A DNA stretch of 64,000 nucleotides from Babesia bovis T2Bo (Eukaryota; Apicomplexa; Aconoidasida; Piroplasmida; Babesiidae): assembly GCF_000165395.2 (NCBI RefSeq), contig NW_026261572.1, positions 62,001 to 126,000 on the forward strand. The letters run 5' to 3'. The position numbers and the translations under genes are program-made. The notes beneath the pieces were generated by a model. It saw nothing but the letters and a program-made list of their open reading frames with translations, did not search any database and was not told where the DNA came from. Below, piece by piece: positions 30,450-39,724 of this stretch (within the stretch, counting starts at the first letter, position 1; every line of letters starts with the position of its first letter).

Positions 30450-31924
30450 GAAAGAAGATCCGTATATAATGACCAATTGTTGAAATATAGCAACATAAGT
30501 GCCGGAAGGCACCACGGAAGGTTAATGAAGTTGGCTCAAAGAGGCAACAACTTCATATAAACAAGAACATTGCAGTAATGCGATAATGTAGTAATGGATG
30601 TTATTTACACGATACGTATACCTCCAAATAAATGGGGTTGGGTAACATCCACAACCACCTTATGGCCAACATAAGTCCTACTTCTCGGTGTTTTTAATAG
30701 CAATATCTGGTGCAATATGCTTTGTTGGGATCATTCCAATGGTTGTAGCTGGTGTCATTCAGTTGAGTAGCATTTCACCATAGTTAAATACGGTTGAAAC
30801 TAATTTTAGACAACCGTACATATCATTACATTGTTTATGGGAGTATCAATCCCAAAGATGCCCTGAGTTGCACAGAGAAATATTGATACAACTGTCTGTC
30901 TATTTTATACCGTGCTTTGTTTAGTGACCCAAACAAGCTGGCGTCAAAACCATATAGTTATATGTTGACGAAGTCGGAATACTATGGCGCGGGAAACATT
31001 CGTTACCGTTAATAATGTAGTTGAACACATTAAAAATTCTTGGTGCGCTTATTATTACCTCATGAGGCTCAGTTTTCCCTTGTGTCTTAAAATACTCTTC
31101 TGTATGTGGTCACAAAAACATAAAACATTTATCACACAATATATAAGAATAACAAATGCTACTCTGAATACATATGTCATTGAGAATAATGTCCTCTACC
31201 GTTATTAGCATTAATTCATTTGATATGAGGATATCCCACAAAATTGGTTCAACATATTTAGTCATCCCTAAAGATAATAATGTCCTACACAGACTACTGA
31301 ATTATCATACATCATCATTGAGCAAGTTTCTTCAATGATATTAAGAAATGTTAATATCGCATTAGCTGGATAAATAGTATACATACTAGACAGAAGTCTT
31401 GATTTTTCTTGAATGGCTCCCATCATAATTATTGGTAACAACTGCTTTCTGTATTCATTCCTTTTCCTTTGTCCGTATTGCAGTTGTCATATTATTAGCT
31501 TCTATTATTGAGTTGCATCTAGCAAATTAGAAATTGAGGAAATAACCCTCTATATTGATTGATGGTTACTGTTAAAAGGCAGCGTGAAAATATACCACAG
31601 TTGTATACATTTGACGTTACATGAACTATAGTATAGGCTATCTATTGTAAAAAACTAGCAACCATATGCAACTATGCAATAATGCTGCATATCATGGAAA
31701 TTACAACAGTGCTGATTTATATATTCTATTGTTAGGCCCAACTTTGTTGGTACTATAGGTTCAATAATGACATCATAATGATGGTCGAACTACGTCAAGT
31801 ATGGATTCAGCATATTTTGCATAAATGAAATCAACCCCAAGCCAAACGGCTGGCTCTACTTATCTCTTAAATCAACCGTTCGATCAATGGAGTTCGACAA
31901 GAACATCTGAAAAAGTTACTAACT
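30450..31924. other. Long intergenic region downstream of the island
   Basis: Nearly 1.5 kb. A stem-loop candidate lies at 30525-30556. A plus-strand frame around 30680-30776 gives a hydrophobic piece (FLIAISGAICFVGIIPMVV) ending in TAG that could be a relic of another membrane gene. The rest is AT-rich with no supported gene. Confidence 0.45.
30525..30556. repeat. Inverted repeat / stem-loop after mtm-like gene
   Basis: Perfect 9-base arms atgaagttg and caacttcat with a 14-base loop, about 75 bases after the stop codon of the 399-residue membrane protein. Could fold in the 3' UTR. Confidence 0.45.
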
Positions 31925-32389
31925 TCATGAGACCTTGTTTCCAGTTGTCTTGAATTCGCTCCACTTGCTTTCCAACTGACGCTCCACTTCATCTTTTATT
32001 AGAAATTCGATTCTGGACTGCTGTGCTTCTAAAGTACCTAGTCTTTCTTGCAGCTTAGCTTCCTTCTTAGACTCTTTACGGATACCTCGTGCATACTCGG
32101 AAAGGACAAGCAATGTGGCGACTCCAAAGACAATAATTTCTCCGAATAACTCCGTCCCAATTACAACTGACTTTTCTGGAGATATCCATGGAGTTGTGTC
32201 CGGTTCTCCTTGTTCAGGATTATAGAATCGACGAGTTACATATCTGTCGAAGGCGTAGCTACGGTTACCGATTGTTACACACAGCTTGCGGAATCTTTCA
32301 TTTTTGCTGGCTCGTTTTTTAAGGTATGACGCCAATGGTTTTGATATCTGTTTTATAAATACGGTCAGAAGCTTGAAAGCTGGAATCAT
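31925..32389 (-). CDS. OPA3: OPA3-like mitochondrial protein
   Basis: 154 residues, single exon, ATG at 32389. It opens with the OPA3 pattern: FKLLTVFIKQISKPLASYLKKRA, and continues with FRKLCVTIGN and later VIGTELFGEIIVFGVATLLVLSEY, matching the family's AxELGaELLGEaiiF helix. The C-terminal 50 residues are a charged coiled coil (KKEAKLQERLGTLEAQQSRIEFL). OPA3 is a mitochondrial membrane protein linked in humans to optic atrophy and lipid handling; its exact activity is unknown. It starts 16 bases after the NOA1 stop on the same strand. Confidence 0.85.
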   Translation of the reverse strand: MIPAFKLLTVFIKQISKPLASYLKKRASKNERFRKLCVTIGNRSYAFDRYVTRRFYNPEQGEPDTTPWISPEKSVVIGTELFGEIIVFGVATLLVLSEYARGIRKESKKEAKLQERLGTLEAQQSRIEFLIKDEVERQLESKWSEFKTTGNKVS

Positions 32390-32405
32390 GATCTTACATT
32401 GTAGT

Positions 32406-34648
32406 TTATGCTGGTTGATTGTTTAATAGTGTGTTTCTATTGTCCAACTCATTTCGCATTTTCATCAGTTTTTTAAACCTCCCCCTGTATACTTAAACAT
32501 ATCATACGTTTACATACCTATTCTTTAGCACATGTGTGCTCTGTATTTGTTTGATGGGCCGCCTAATCATCGCGGGCCTTCTGTGTTAGTCTTGCAAAAA
32601 TGATATATTACCAACATACCTCAATATATCCAGGCCTTTTGGAGCACTTATCTCAATGATCTTAGGACCTGTACCGGTGATAGAGAGCCATCCTAGACCA
32701 GGCAGAACGATATCATCCAGTGGGAATGCCGCATTACAATTCAGTTCAACTCTGATCCATATCATGATTTAAAACACTACTAACCTATATGTTGACCATG
32801 GCAATAGTTTTTCGTAATTCTGCTTCGAATGAGGAGGGTATATTTTGACTCCTGCCTTGTACTTCATGATATCAGAAGCAGCTACAGTCCTGTATCACAT
32901 GATTCGGGATGATTTCTGACTCACCTACACGTTTCCATTGTTACTCCTGAACTGATATAACAATGAACTATGGCTACATGGCCCTCAACGAAATCTATGC
33001 GTATCAGGGCACCAAGTAACAACGATTGGCCAGGTTCCATGCGAATCACCGTAGGGTCAATCCTTTTATTCATTGCAATGGAAAACATATCAGCAGGGGT
33101 TGTGAGGAGCTGTGTGACTGTTGACGCTACTGGAATACCGGGGGTATCAACAAGGTTAAAGCCTCCAAAAAGGCCAAAGTCTACGAATCCCAATGTGCTT
33201 CCAGGTGTTGCAGACCTTGTTACTCCTCCAACGCCACGTTTTATATTCAGCGTCCCAGCATCACTGCATTTTGTCATTAAAGTTGATGCGACGTACCTAT
33301 AATGGATATAATGTAGTAGACGGTTGACAAAAGTAGACTTCCCAGTATTAACAGCACCTACTACATACGTATCCCTAGCTTGTCCAATTTTAATAGACTC
33401 TTTCAATCGTTTCTCTAATGAATCAAATCCGATCCCTAAAAGATTTTACTTGTGAATTATAAACGCACCTTTAGTGCTCGATACCATAAATACGTCCGAA
33501 TTCTTTGCATTTCCGATATGGCGTACAATAGAGCGCAACCAACGCTTTATTCTGTAAACACTTAGAGTAAGAACACCCTCGTAACACACTCTGGAAGATC
33601 AGTTCTGTAAGGTAGAACATCAACCTTGTTTATAACCCATATTACCTGCGGAAGAATGCATGGAACGAAAATAGATATACCTCTATCGACTTGTTTCTCA
33701 ATGCGATATAGAGTTCTGGCAATGCTGTTGCTTCCACATTAGTTATATCTACGACAAAAAACACTAAACCATCGCTTTTTATTCGTGTCATCAGGTTACT
33801 GATAACCTCGGGCGCCGCAGCTTTGCGTGCAGATGTGGCTGTACGCTCTCGTTCTATTTCTTCTGGCATTTTCATTGTACCCGTGTGTTTCATTGTCTCA
33901 TGTATAATCCTGGAGGTGGACTCTCTTGGATTATGATCGCTCTCAGTATCATTAGGTTCCATTATCGGTTCTAGCCTTTTATAGAACTGTGTTAATCCTT
34001 ATACTCTACTTAGACAGACTTACCTGTAATTTGTAACAGCGTCTACAGACAGCTTTGCGTTTAAGCCTTTGCAAACGCCCATCATCACACTGCAGGATAT
34101 GTAGTACAATAGTTAATCCATACCTTGTCAACTTGAATACCGTCTGGAACATGGTCTACTTCCACCCCTCCTATTTTGGGTACCTTTGCAGAGCCCCGAG
34201 CTATGTTTAAATCTATCAAATGCCGTGGTGAAAATACCTCCGATGCCAGACAACACTTCAGAATCTATGTACCCGGGTTTAGTTGAGTCTGTTGATTGGA
34301 ATAAAGCTCCACATCCTATACACTTTTTTGGAATATTGAGTTCTTTCTGGATGAATATGTGTTGTATCTACAAAAAATCCAACTTACGAAAAAAGGATCT
34401 TCCGTTATTCCCGGTACCAATGTGTCGCTGCTGTCTTCTAATCCAAAGTCTGTTAATGATGCTTTTGTTCGCACATGGGTGTATATATGCTTCTTCGGCC
34501 TCAAACAAGTCGCTACTCCAACTTGCTGTATACACATTAGAGCCTTAGACTTTCTATCCAACTTTATAGAGTTGTCGATTTCGCTGAAGGCTACATATTG
34601 TAGCTGACAGCTCTGAAAGAAGCCTGTGCATTTTCTTAAATGAATCAT
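32406..34648 (-). CDS. NOA1: YqeH/NOA1-type circularly permuted GTPase
   Basis: Twelve exons: 34388-34648, 34238-34346, 34124-34200, 34024-34089, 33681-33986, 33577-33645, 33469-33544, 32925-33435, 32785-32889, 32620-32751, 32518-32580 and 32406-32484, giving 617 residues; all phases agree. The zinc-finger CIGCGALFQ...KPGY, completed by CRRCYKL downstream, and the GTPase motifs in the permuted order NKVD (G4), SSTKG (G5), GAVNTGKST (G1), TPGSTL (G2), DTPG (G3) define the YqeH/NOA1 family, which helps assemble the small subunit of bacterial-type ribosomes. The first residues (MIHLRKCTGFFQSC) suit mitochondrial import, although apicoplast use is possible. The last intron is optional: without it the protein stops a few codons after 32518. 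Exon 1's 5' splice site can pair with two in-frame acceptors. Confidence 0.85.
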
Positions 34649-34703
34649 ATTTAATTTTGCAACTAAAATTACAAATGCATGTGCATTAATCATTATTTTG
34701 AGT

Positions 34704-36464
34704 TCAAACGCGCAAGTTGCGAACCATGACTTCCATGGATTCCGGATCGCACTCAATCAATTCGATGTTGCAGTGATAGAACTGTTTAATAGATTCTATA
34801 AGCTCCAGTTCTGCTGGTGTTATCATATTGATGGCTATACCCTTTGCACCGAATCTCCCTGTCCTTCCAATGCGATGTAAATAAGTTTCCTAATTGTGGT
34901 TAAGGATATTTAATGAACCTTACCATACAAATCTGTTTGCTACTAGCCATTCTCGTAGTTCCAGCAAACTTGAACGGTAATTCATAGTTGATGACCAAAG
35001 TAACTTGCGGAACGTCGATACCACGTGCCAGTACATCAGTGCATATCAACACCTTAGTCTCTCCATCTTTGAATTCTCGCATAATACGATCCCTTACTTC
35101 AGGTGTCATTGCGTTGGTGGTAGCGCGTGGATTCATAGTTCCACATAGCAATGATACTGCGTGTCTACAACGGATTGATAAAACACAAATTCGACAGACC
35201 CGTGATCGCGCATTCTTTGAGACAGTTGGAATGCATTTTCCTTTGCATTAACAAATATGACCGATTGCCCTATGATCATGCTGGCGTATAGTTCGGCCAG
35301 CTTCTTGAATTTGTCTTCGTCATCCACACATATCATATATCGCTGTTCTATACAGTCCAAAGTAAGCTTTTCTCTCCTGACCTGTCGGAATTTTGGGCAC
35401 AATTCCTTATTGACTCACCTGAATCTTTTTAGGGTGGACTGCTACCCTTTCCGCGAAGCGAAGTATGTCATCTGAGAATGTGGCTGAGAAAAGAAGAACT
35501 TGTACACTCCTGGATAACATTTGATGGATTGTCAACACCTGCGTTCCGAGGTTCGTTTCTCTGTTTATGAGTTCATCAGCTTCATCCATAACGATTAACT
35601 TGGTATTCCCAAAATTGATGACACGTTTGCGCATGAACTCCAAAGTTTTGCCGGGAGTTCCAACGTAAAGTTGATAGCCATCTTGTGCTTGATATCTCAC
35701 GCACATGGGTACACCGAGAAATATCTTAATTTTAGTGAATTTCCCCAATTGTGATAAGACATGGACATTTTGTACTGACAGTTCCCTAGTGGGACATAAA
35801 CATATTCCCTAGAAGTGAATGACGTTTTTCATGCTGAACCAACGAACCTGTATTTCTGGCATCATGGGTTCCACTTTTGACAATAAGGCCAAAGAGAATG
35901 TGGCCGTTTTACCAGAACCATTTTTGGCTTGTGCAATGATATTGTTTCTACGAGTTCTAATGCATAGTTTTATCCAGTACTTACCCATGACCTAATATAA
36001 AGGGTAACGCAACCGATTGGATTCGGGAGGGTTTAACAAAGCCCATATGGTGTATTCCTTGGAGTAACTCAGGTGACAACATTAGCTGGTTCCATTGTAG
36101 ATTGTTTTCTGGCGCAGGTTCTCCATCGACTAGAATTTCATCTCTAAAACACAATATACAATTCCAATAAGCATGTCTTACACAATTTCATCCAACTGTT
36201 GGTGTTTCACGAGGTTCACATCTCTTGGCAATCCTGCTCGCACATATTAAGTGAGAGACTATAGAATACCTGACGCTACATCCTACATTAAATATTAAAA
36301 CAAATCAGATAAATGCCTACCCCTGCGATTGGTTGCTGTGAACCATTTATATTGGTGTTTCCTACATTGTTCAGGTTGATGTTCCCTCCGGGATTCAGTA
36401 ATTGTCGCAAGGCTGCGTTCTCCTCACTTTTCAAAAAGTTTTCAAATATTTTTTCGTCGTCCAT
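34704..36464 (-). CDS. DBP5: DEAD-box RNA helicase DBP5/DDX19
   Basis: Nine exons: 36321-36464, 36270-36282, 36182-36233, 35985-36143, 35848-35956, 35419-35808, 35200-35381, 34924-35164 and 34704-34889, giving 491 residues. All DEAD-box motifs are present: [42 protein letters not shown] and [10 protein letters not shown]. The block before motif I ([14 protein letters not shown]) and the [13 protein letters not shown] region place it in the DBP5/DDX19 group, the mRNA-export helicase that acts at nuclear pores. Yeast Dbp5 is 482 residues. Exon 2 is only 13 bases. Introns are 28-39 bases. It ends 55 bases upstream of the NOA1 start on the same strand. Confidence 0.92.
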
Positions 36465-37035
36465 TATGTAAAAGTGTTTTACATTATAAATTATGTGTTA
36501 GTTTTTATTGAGTTATCGCGTGATCGTGCGGGTCGCAATGATAATGGATGATGCTGAGGCTCTTTATTCATGTGAAATATAATTATTTATGAGTGTATAT
36601 TATCAGTGCAAATGTATTATTTTTATAGAGAAGGAGTGAAGTATTGAAAGATTTTATCTGTAGACAATTACGTGAATATTTTACATTTACAACAGGAGTT
36701 GGTTATTGACATACATTATCATTAGATACGATATAATTTAGTTCCATATATAATGCATATAAATAATGTGGAGTATATAGTTGTACGTAAAGTGCAGTTT
36801 CTACGCATGACTACATTACACCACGATTTGAAAATCGTTAAATAAGGGAAGCCATGCATTGTAACTGTGAATAACCTCCAAAATATTAAACAATTATATG
36901 TCACATTATTTTTTCCTTGCTATTGCTGTTATTTGAGACATATATGTTACAAGAATTATTTTTTCTCTCCATAATATTGGGTTCACAATACGTATAATCC
37001 ACATCAGTATTAATTATATTCTTCCAATATCCAAA
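36465..37035. other. Divergent AT-rich intergenic region
   Basis: About 570 bases, strikingly AT-rich, between the DBP5 start (-) and the secreted Cys-rich protein (+). It probably contains a strong promoter for the latter. No frame or RNA is visible. Confidence 0.5.
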
Positions 37036-37506
37036 ATGTTGTCACTAAAATTTTCACTTCTTTCTCTTTTCTTCTCAGCTTTTATAGCTGGCATTAAGGC
37101 CGATGGTCCATGCTCCGATGCTGATTTGGCAGCCTTGGGATTCCACTTGGGTTCTCCCATTGATGACATGATTCCTAAGCTTAAGGTTTCTACCAAAGCT
37201 ATCAGGAAGGTTATGATGGGCAACTTGACAAGTGTTTCTGAGAGCAACCGTCCCGCCGTAGCCGACAAGATCGCCAAGGAGTTGAGCAAGGGTGGCATTT
37301 CTGGCGTCGATGGCCAGTGTTTGTTATGCTTTGCCGGATCAGCTCAATGTGTAGCTAGCAAATGCAAGGGAGCCTGTGTGAGCAGCGAATACAGCAAGCA
37401 GTGCCAGAGCTGCATTATGGAGCACTGCCACGCTTCGTTCGTCAGCTGCGTTGGTCAAGAGACTGTGAACCCTGCTCAGCACAAAGATATGATGAATGCC
37501 AAGTGA
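37036..37506 (+). CDS. Secreted Cys-rich protein (156 aa)
   Basis: A single-exon protein with a clear signal peptide (LLSLFFSAFIAGIKA, cleaved near residue 22). The mature part has an N-terminal helical-looking half (DADLAALGFHLGSPIDDM...), then a C-terminal block of about ten Cys (CLLCFAGSAQCVASKCKG, CQSCIMEHCHASF) in CxxC-like spacing, likely disulfide-bonded, and a polar tail. Codon choice is markedly biased to GC-ending AAG, GAG and ATC forms, unlike its neighbours, which suggests high expression. I do not recognise a named family. Location is probably secretory organelle or surface; function unknown. Confidence 0.75.
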   Translation: MLSLKFSLLSLFFSAFIAGIKADGPCSDADLAALGFHLGSPIDDMIPKLKVSTKAIRKVMMGNLTSVSESNRPAVADKIAKELSKGGISGVDGQCLLCFAGSAQCVASKCKGACVSSEYSKQCQSCIMEHCHASFVSCVGQETVNPAQHKDMMNAK

Positions 37507-37661
37507 TTGAGCATTTCATCCAACAATGTGGACAAAATACCTAAATCGCCAACGTGTTTAGCGTGCCGAACATTTTTCAATATCACTTTCTAGGAAATAT
37601 AGAACGTACATACAGCAACATTATTTTACACTTTAGTTATGTTGATATCAGCGTAAAATGC

Positions 37662-38480
37662 TCACTGAGGTATGGTGGCAGCACTTCTGTATGACCAAGC
37701 CGCTAGGCTGAATAGTTTGCTTGACAGTTGCCCGGCCATTTGCGATGTTTGACTCCGTTTCTCTGTTAAGGTTATCATTTGTTCATTTATTGTGTTACCT
37801 TGTGAACACTTGAGACAGTTGAATAGGTTGAGCAATGCGAATATCAGTATCACTGCAGATAGAGTTACCTAAAGCAAGGATATATTCCTTAACATCGATT
37901 GATACCATTGGTATATCCAGAATTGACAGTTTGTATAAAAGGTTCCACGCCCAAGGAACCGGCCAGATGTATATTACTGTCCAGAAGAAATTGGATTCTT
38001 CTTTATGTAGAAACATTTCATCCTACGCAGGGTGATTTCACATGTGTTAGATATTACCTTAGTTGCTTTGTGTACAAACACTTGTTTAACGTTGGTATTA
38101 TCAGTGTACCACGTGATACCGGCCAGATTGCTAGAAGTTCGTTAACAGCATATTTACCAGAACATACTTTGCTGTGTGGTTTTTAACAATCCAAAAGTCA
38201 GCGAATGCCATAAGTGCTGTCAGCTCAAATGTGAATACATAGTCTGGATATGTTCCTACAATATATCCCAATACATATGGCATAATAAAGTACCTATACC
38301 ATGTGATTATCCAATGGAGCAAACATACGATATAACAATTGCGATTTTTAGTCCAATATGTGCTAGGCAAGTCCACGGATGTGGTAGTAGCATGACGCTA
38401 GTGACGAAATTGGCGAAAACTGCTGATGCATTCTTGGATGATCGCAATTCATTTATTGATCCAGTAAGTTCATCTTGCAT
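37662..38480 (-). CDS. TVP23: TVP23-family Golgi membrane protein
   Basis: Six exons: 38329-38480, 38168-38293, 38058-38130, 37906-38022, 37799-37868 and 37662-37762, giving 212 residues. The pattern HPWTCLAHIGLKIAIVIS, then FADFWIVKNHTANLAGITWY (family: ldFWtVKNvtGr.LVGlRWW), then FFWTVIYIWPVPWAWNLL and a final helix ending LLNLFNCLKC (family: lNlaNlyGyirC) identifies TVP23/FAM18, a four-helix late-Golgi protein of vesicle traffic. Introns are 35-37 bases. The intron at 37763-37798 is 36 bases, in frame and stop-free, so a model retaining it adds 12 residues; I prefer splicing it. None of the separate ORFs shows the family alone. Confidence 0.85.
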
Positions 38481-38773
38481 TTTGTCTTTCTAATTCGCCT
38501 TTATGATCTACGTGGCTTGTGGACGTATTAATTTGTATGCACGTATGGCAATACCTTACCGAGATGTCTTATTGTAATTATTTCACTTTTAGATAAAGTT
38601 TCATGGAATTATATAGATTGACAGTTACACATAATTAATATTAGATGTGTGACGTTTACGTCACAAAATTTGCTATGTTCAGTTAATTTTACATACTCTC
38701 TGAATGAGGTTGGAATCCATTATTACCTTGGCACTATGCCAATAACGTTTTAGAAGAAATTGCATGTGATTTT

Positions 38774-39463
38774 ATGGTTCTTATGATTATTTGTCGGTTG
38801 CTTTCTTACGCTTTGTGCGGTATCTTCTTAAAGCTACCGTTGTGTCTTTGTTATGTATCATCCCGAACTACAACACATTTATCTCCACTTGATTTGTATC
38901 AGTATCATAATAGGACTACTTCACGATACCCTAATAGTATATACGCAACGGAATCGCAGGATGCTAATCTAGATTCTACTGGCAACGACTTGTTTACTGG
39001 TCCTCGAATAGATACGAAAGGAAAGATTATCAACAAAAAGAAGAAATTGTATTCATACGGTTCTCTGAGACATGTGGATGATTTTTTCGAAGGCAAATAT
39101 CACGTTGAATGGATAGTTCGCGGTATAAGTGAGAAGCTACAGTTTAGACGTAGGGACTCGGGGGCACCTCCATTGCATACCAGCAGGTTCACTTTCGCTG
39201 GTATTGGTGGCTTCATGTTACGTCTATGGTTAGATGGATTGCCAAGTTCTAAGCCTGGAGACATTGCGTTGTCTCTTCTACAAAAAGAGCATTGGACTTC
39301 TTTGGACAGTCCTCTAACATTTTCAGTTGGGAAAGTTACTCGTGGACCATTTTTCTTTCGATCAAGTCCCTATTTCGCAGCATTAAAATCTTTCTGTGCA
39401 CTAAATGAAGTTTTGGAGGACAACGAGTTACACATTCGGGTTAGCCTTGCCACTAGAAACTGA
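38774..39463 (+). CDS. Secreted or organelle-targeted protein, unknown (229 aa)
   Basis: A single-exon protein with a hydrophobic N-terminus (LLSYALCGIFLKLPLCLCYV) that looks like a signal peptide, followed by about 70 polar residues rich in Ser, Thr, Tyr and Asn, which could be an apicoplast transit peptide. From about 100 there is a compact domain with mixed strand-like segments (YHVEWIVRGISEKLQF, FTFAGIGGFMLRLWLDG, PLTFSVGKVTRGPFFF, ELHIRVSLATRN). The shape recalls beta-sandwich folds such as MATH, but I cannot assign it. Conserved-looking; function unknown. Confidence 0.65.
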   Translation: MVLMIICRLLSYALCGIFLKLPLCLCYVSSRTTTHLSPLDLYQYHNRTTSRYPNSIYATESQDANLDSTGNDLFTGPRIDTKGKIINKKKKLYSYGSLRHVDDFFEGKYHVEWIVRGISEKLQFRRRDSGAPPLHTSRFTFAGIGGFMLRLWLDGLPSSKPGDIALSLLQKEHWTSLDSPLTFSVGKVTRGPFFFRSSPYFAALKSFCALNEVLEDNELHIRVSLATRN

Positions 39464-39724
39464 CATTGGCTTCTTGGTTATTCTGCGTCTCACCATGAGT
39501 CATCTGAGTTAATCATTAAAATTCCCATTCAATTTACATTAGCCGTATCTCTTGTTTAGATAGAGGCAATGTGGTAGCTATGTTGATTGTACCGTGATTG
39601 CCAAGATATCGATATGCTTTGGTATTTTATAAACATGACTACTGGCCTTATACATCCCATGTAATAACTAGTATCTTTGCGAATATGCAATACGTTAAAT
39701 GACTGTTCTTTCCAGAGAATGATG

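Noticed and set aside
31000..31208. Plus-strand ORF of 74 codons at 30984
   Set aside because: AT-rich, Ile/Thr/Tyr-rich chance frame without signature.
33545..33576. A 25-base intron in NOA1
   Set aside because: First considered because of gtgttc...tttacag, but it breaks the frame; the 32-base version ending at aataaag keeps phase.
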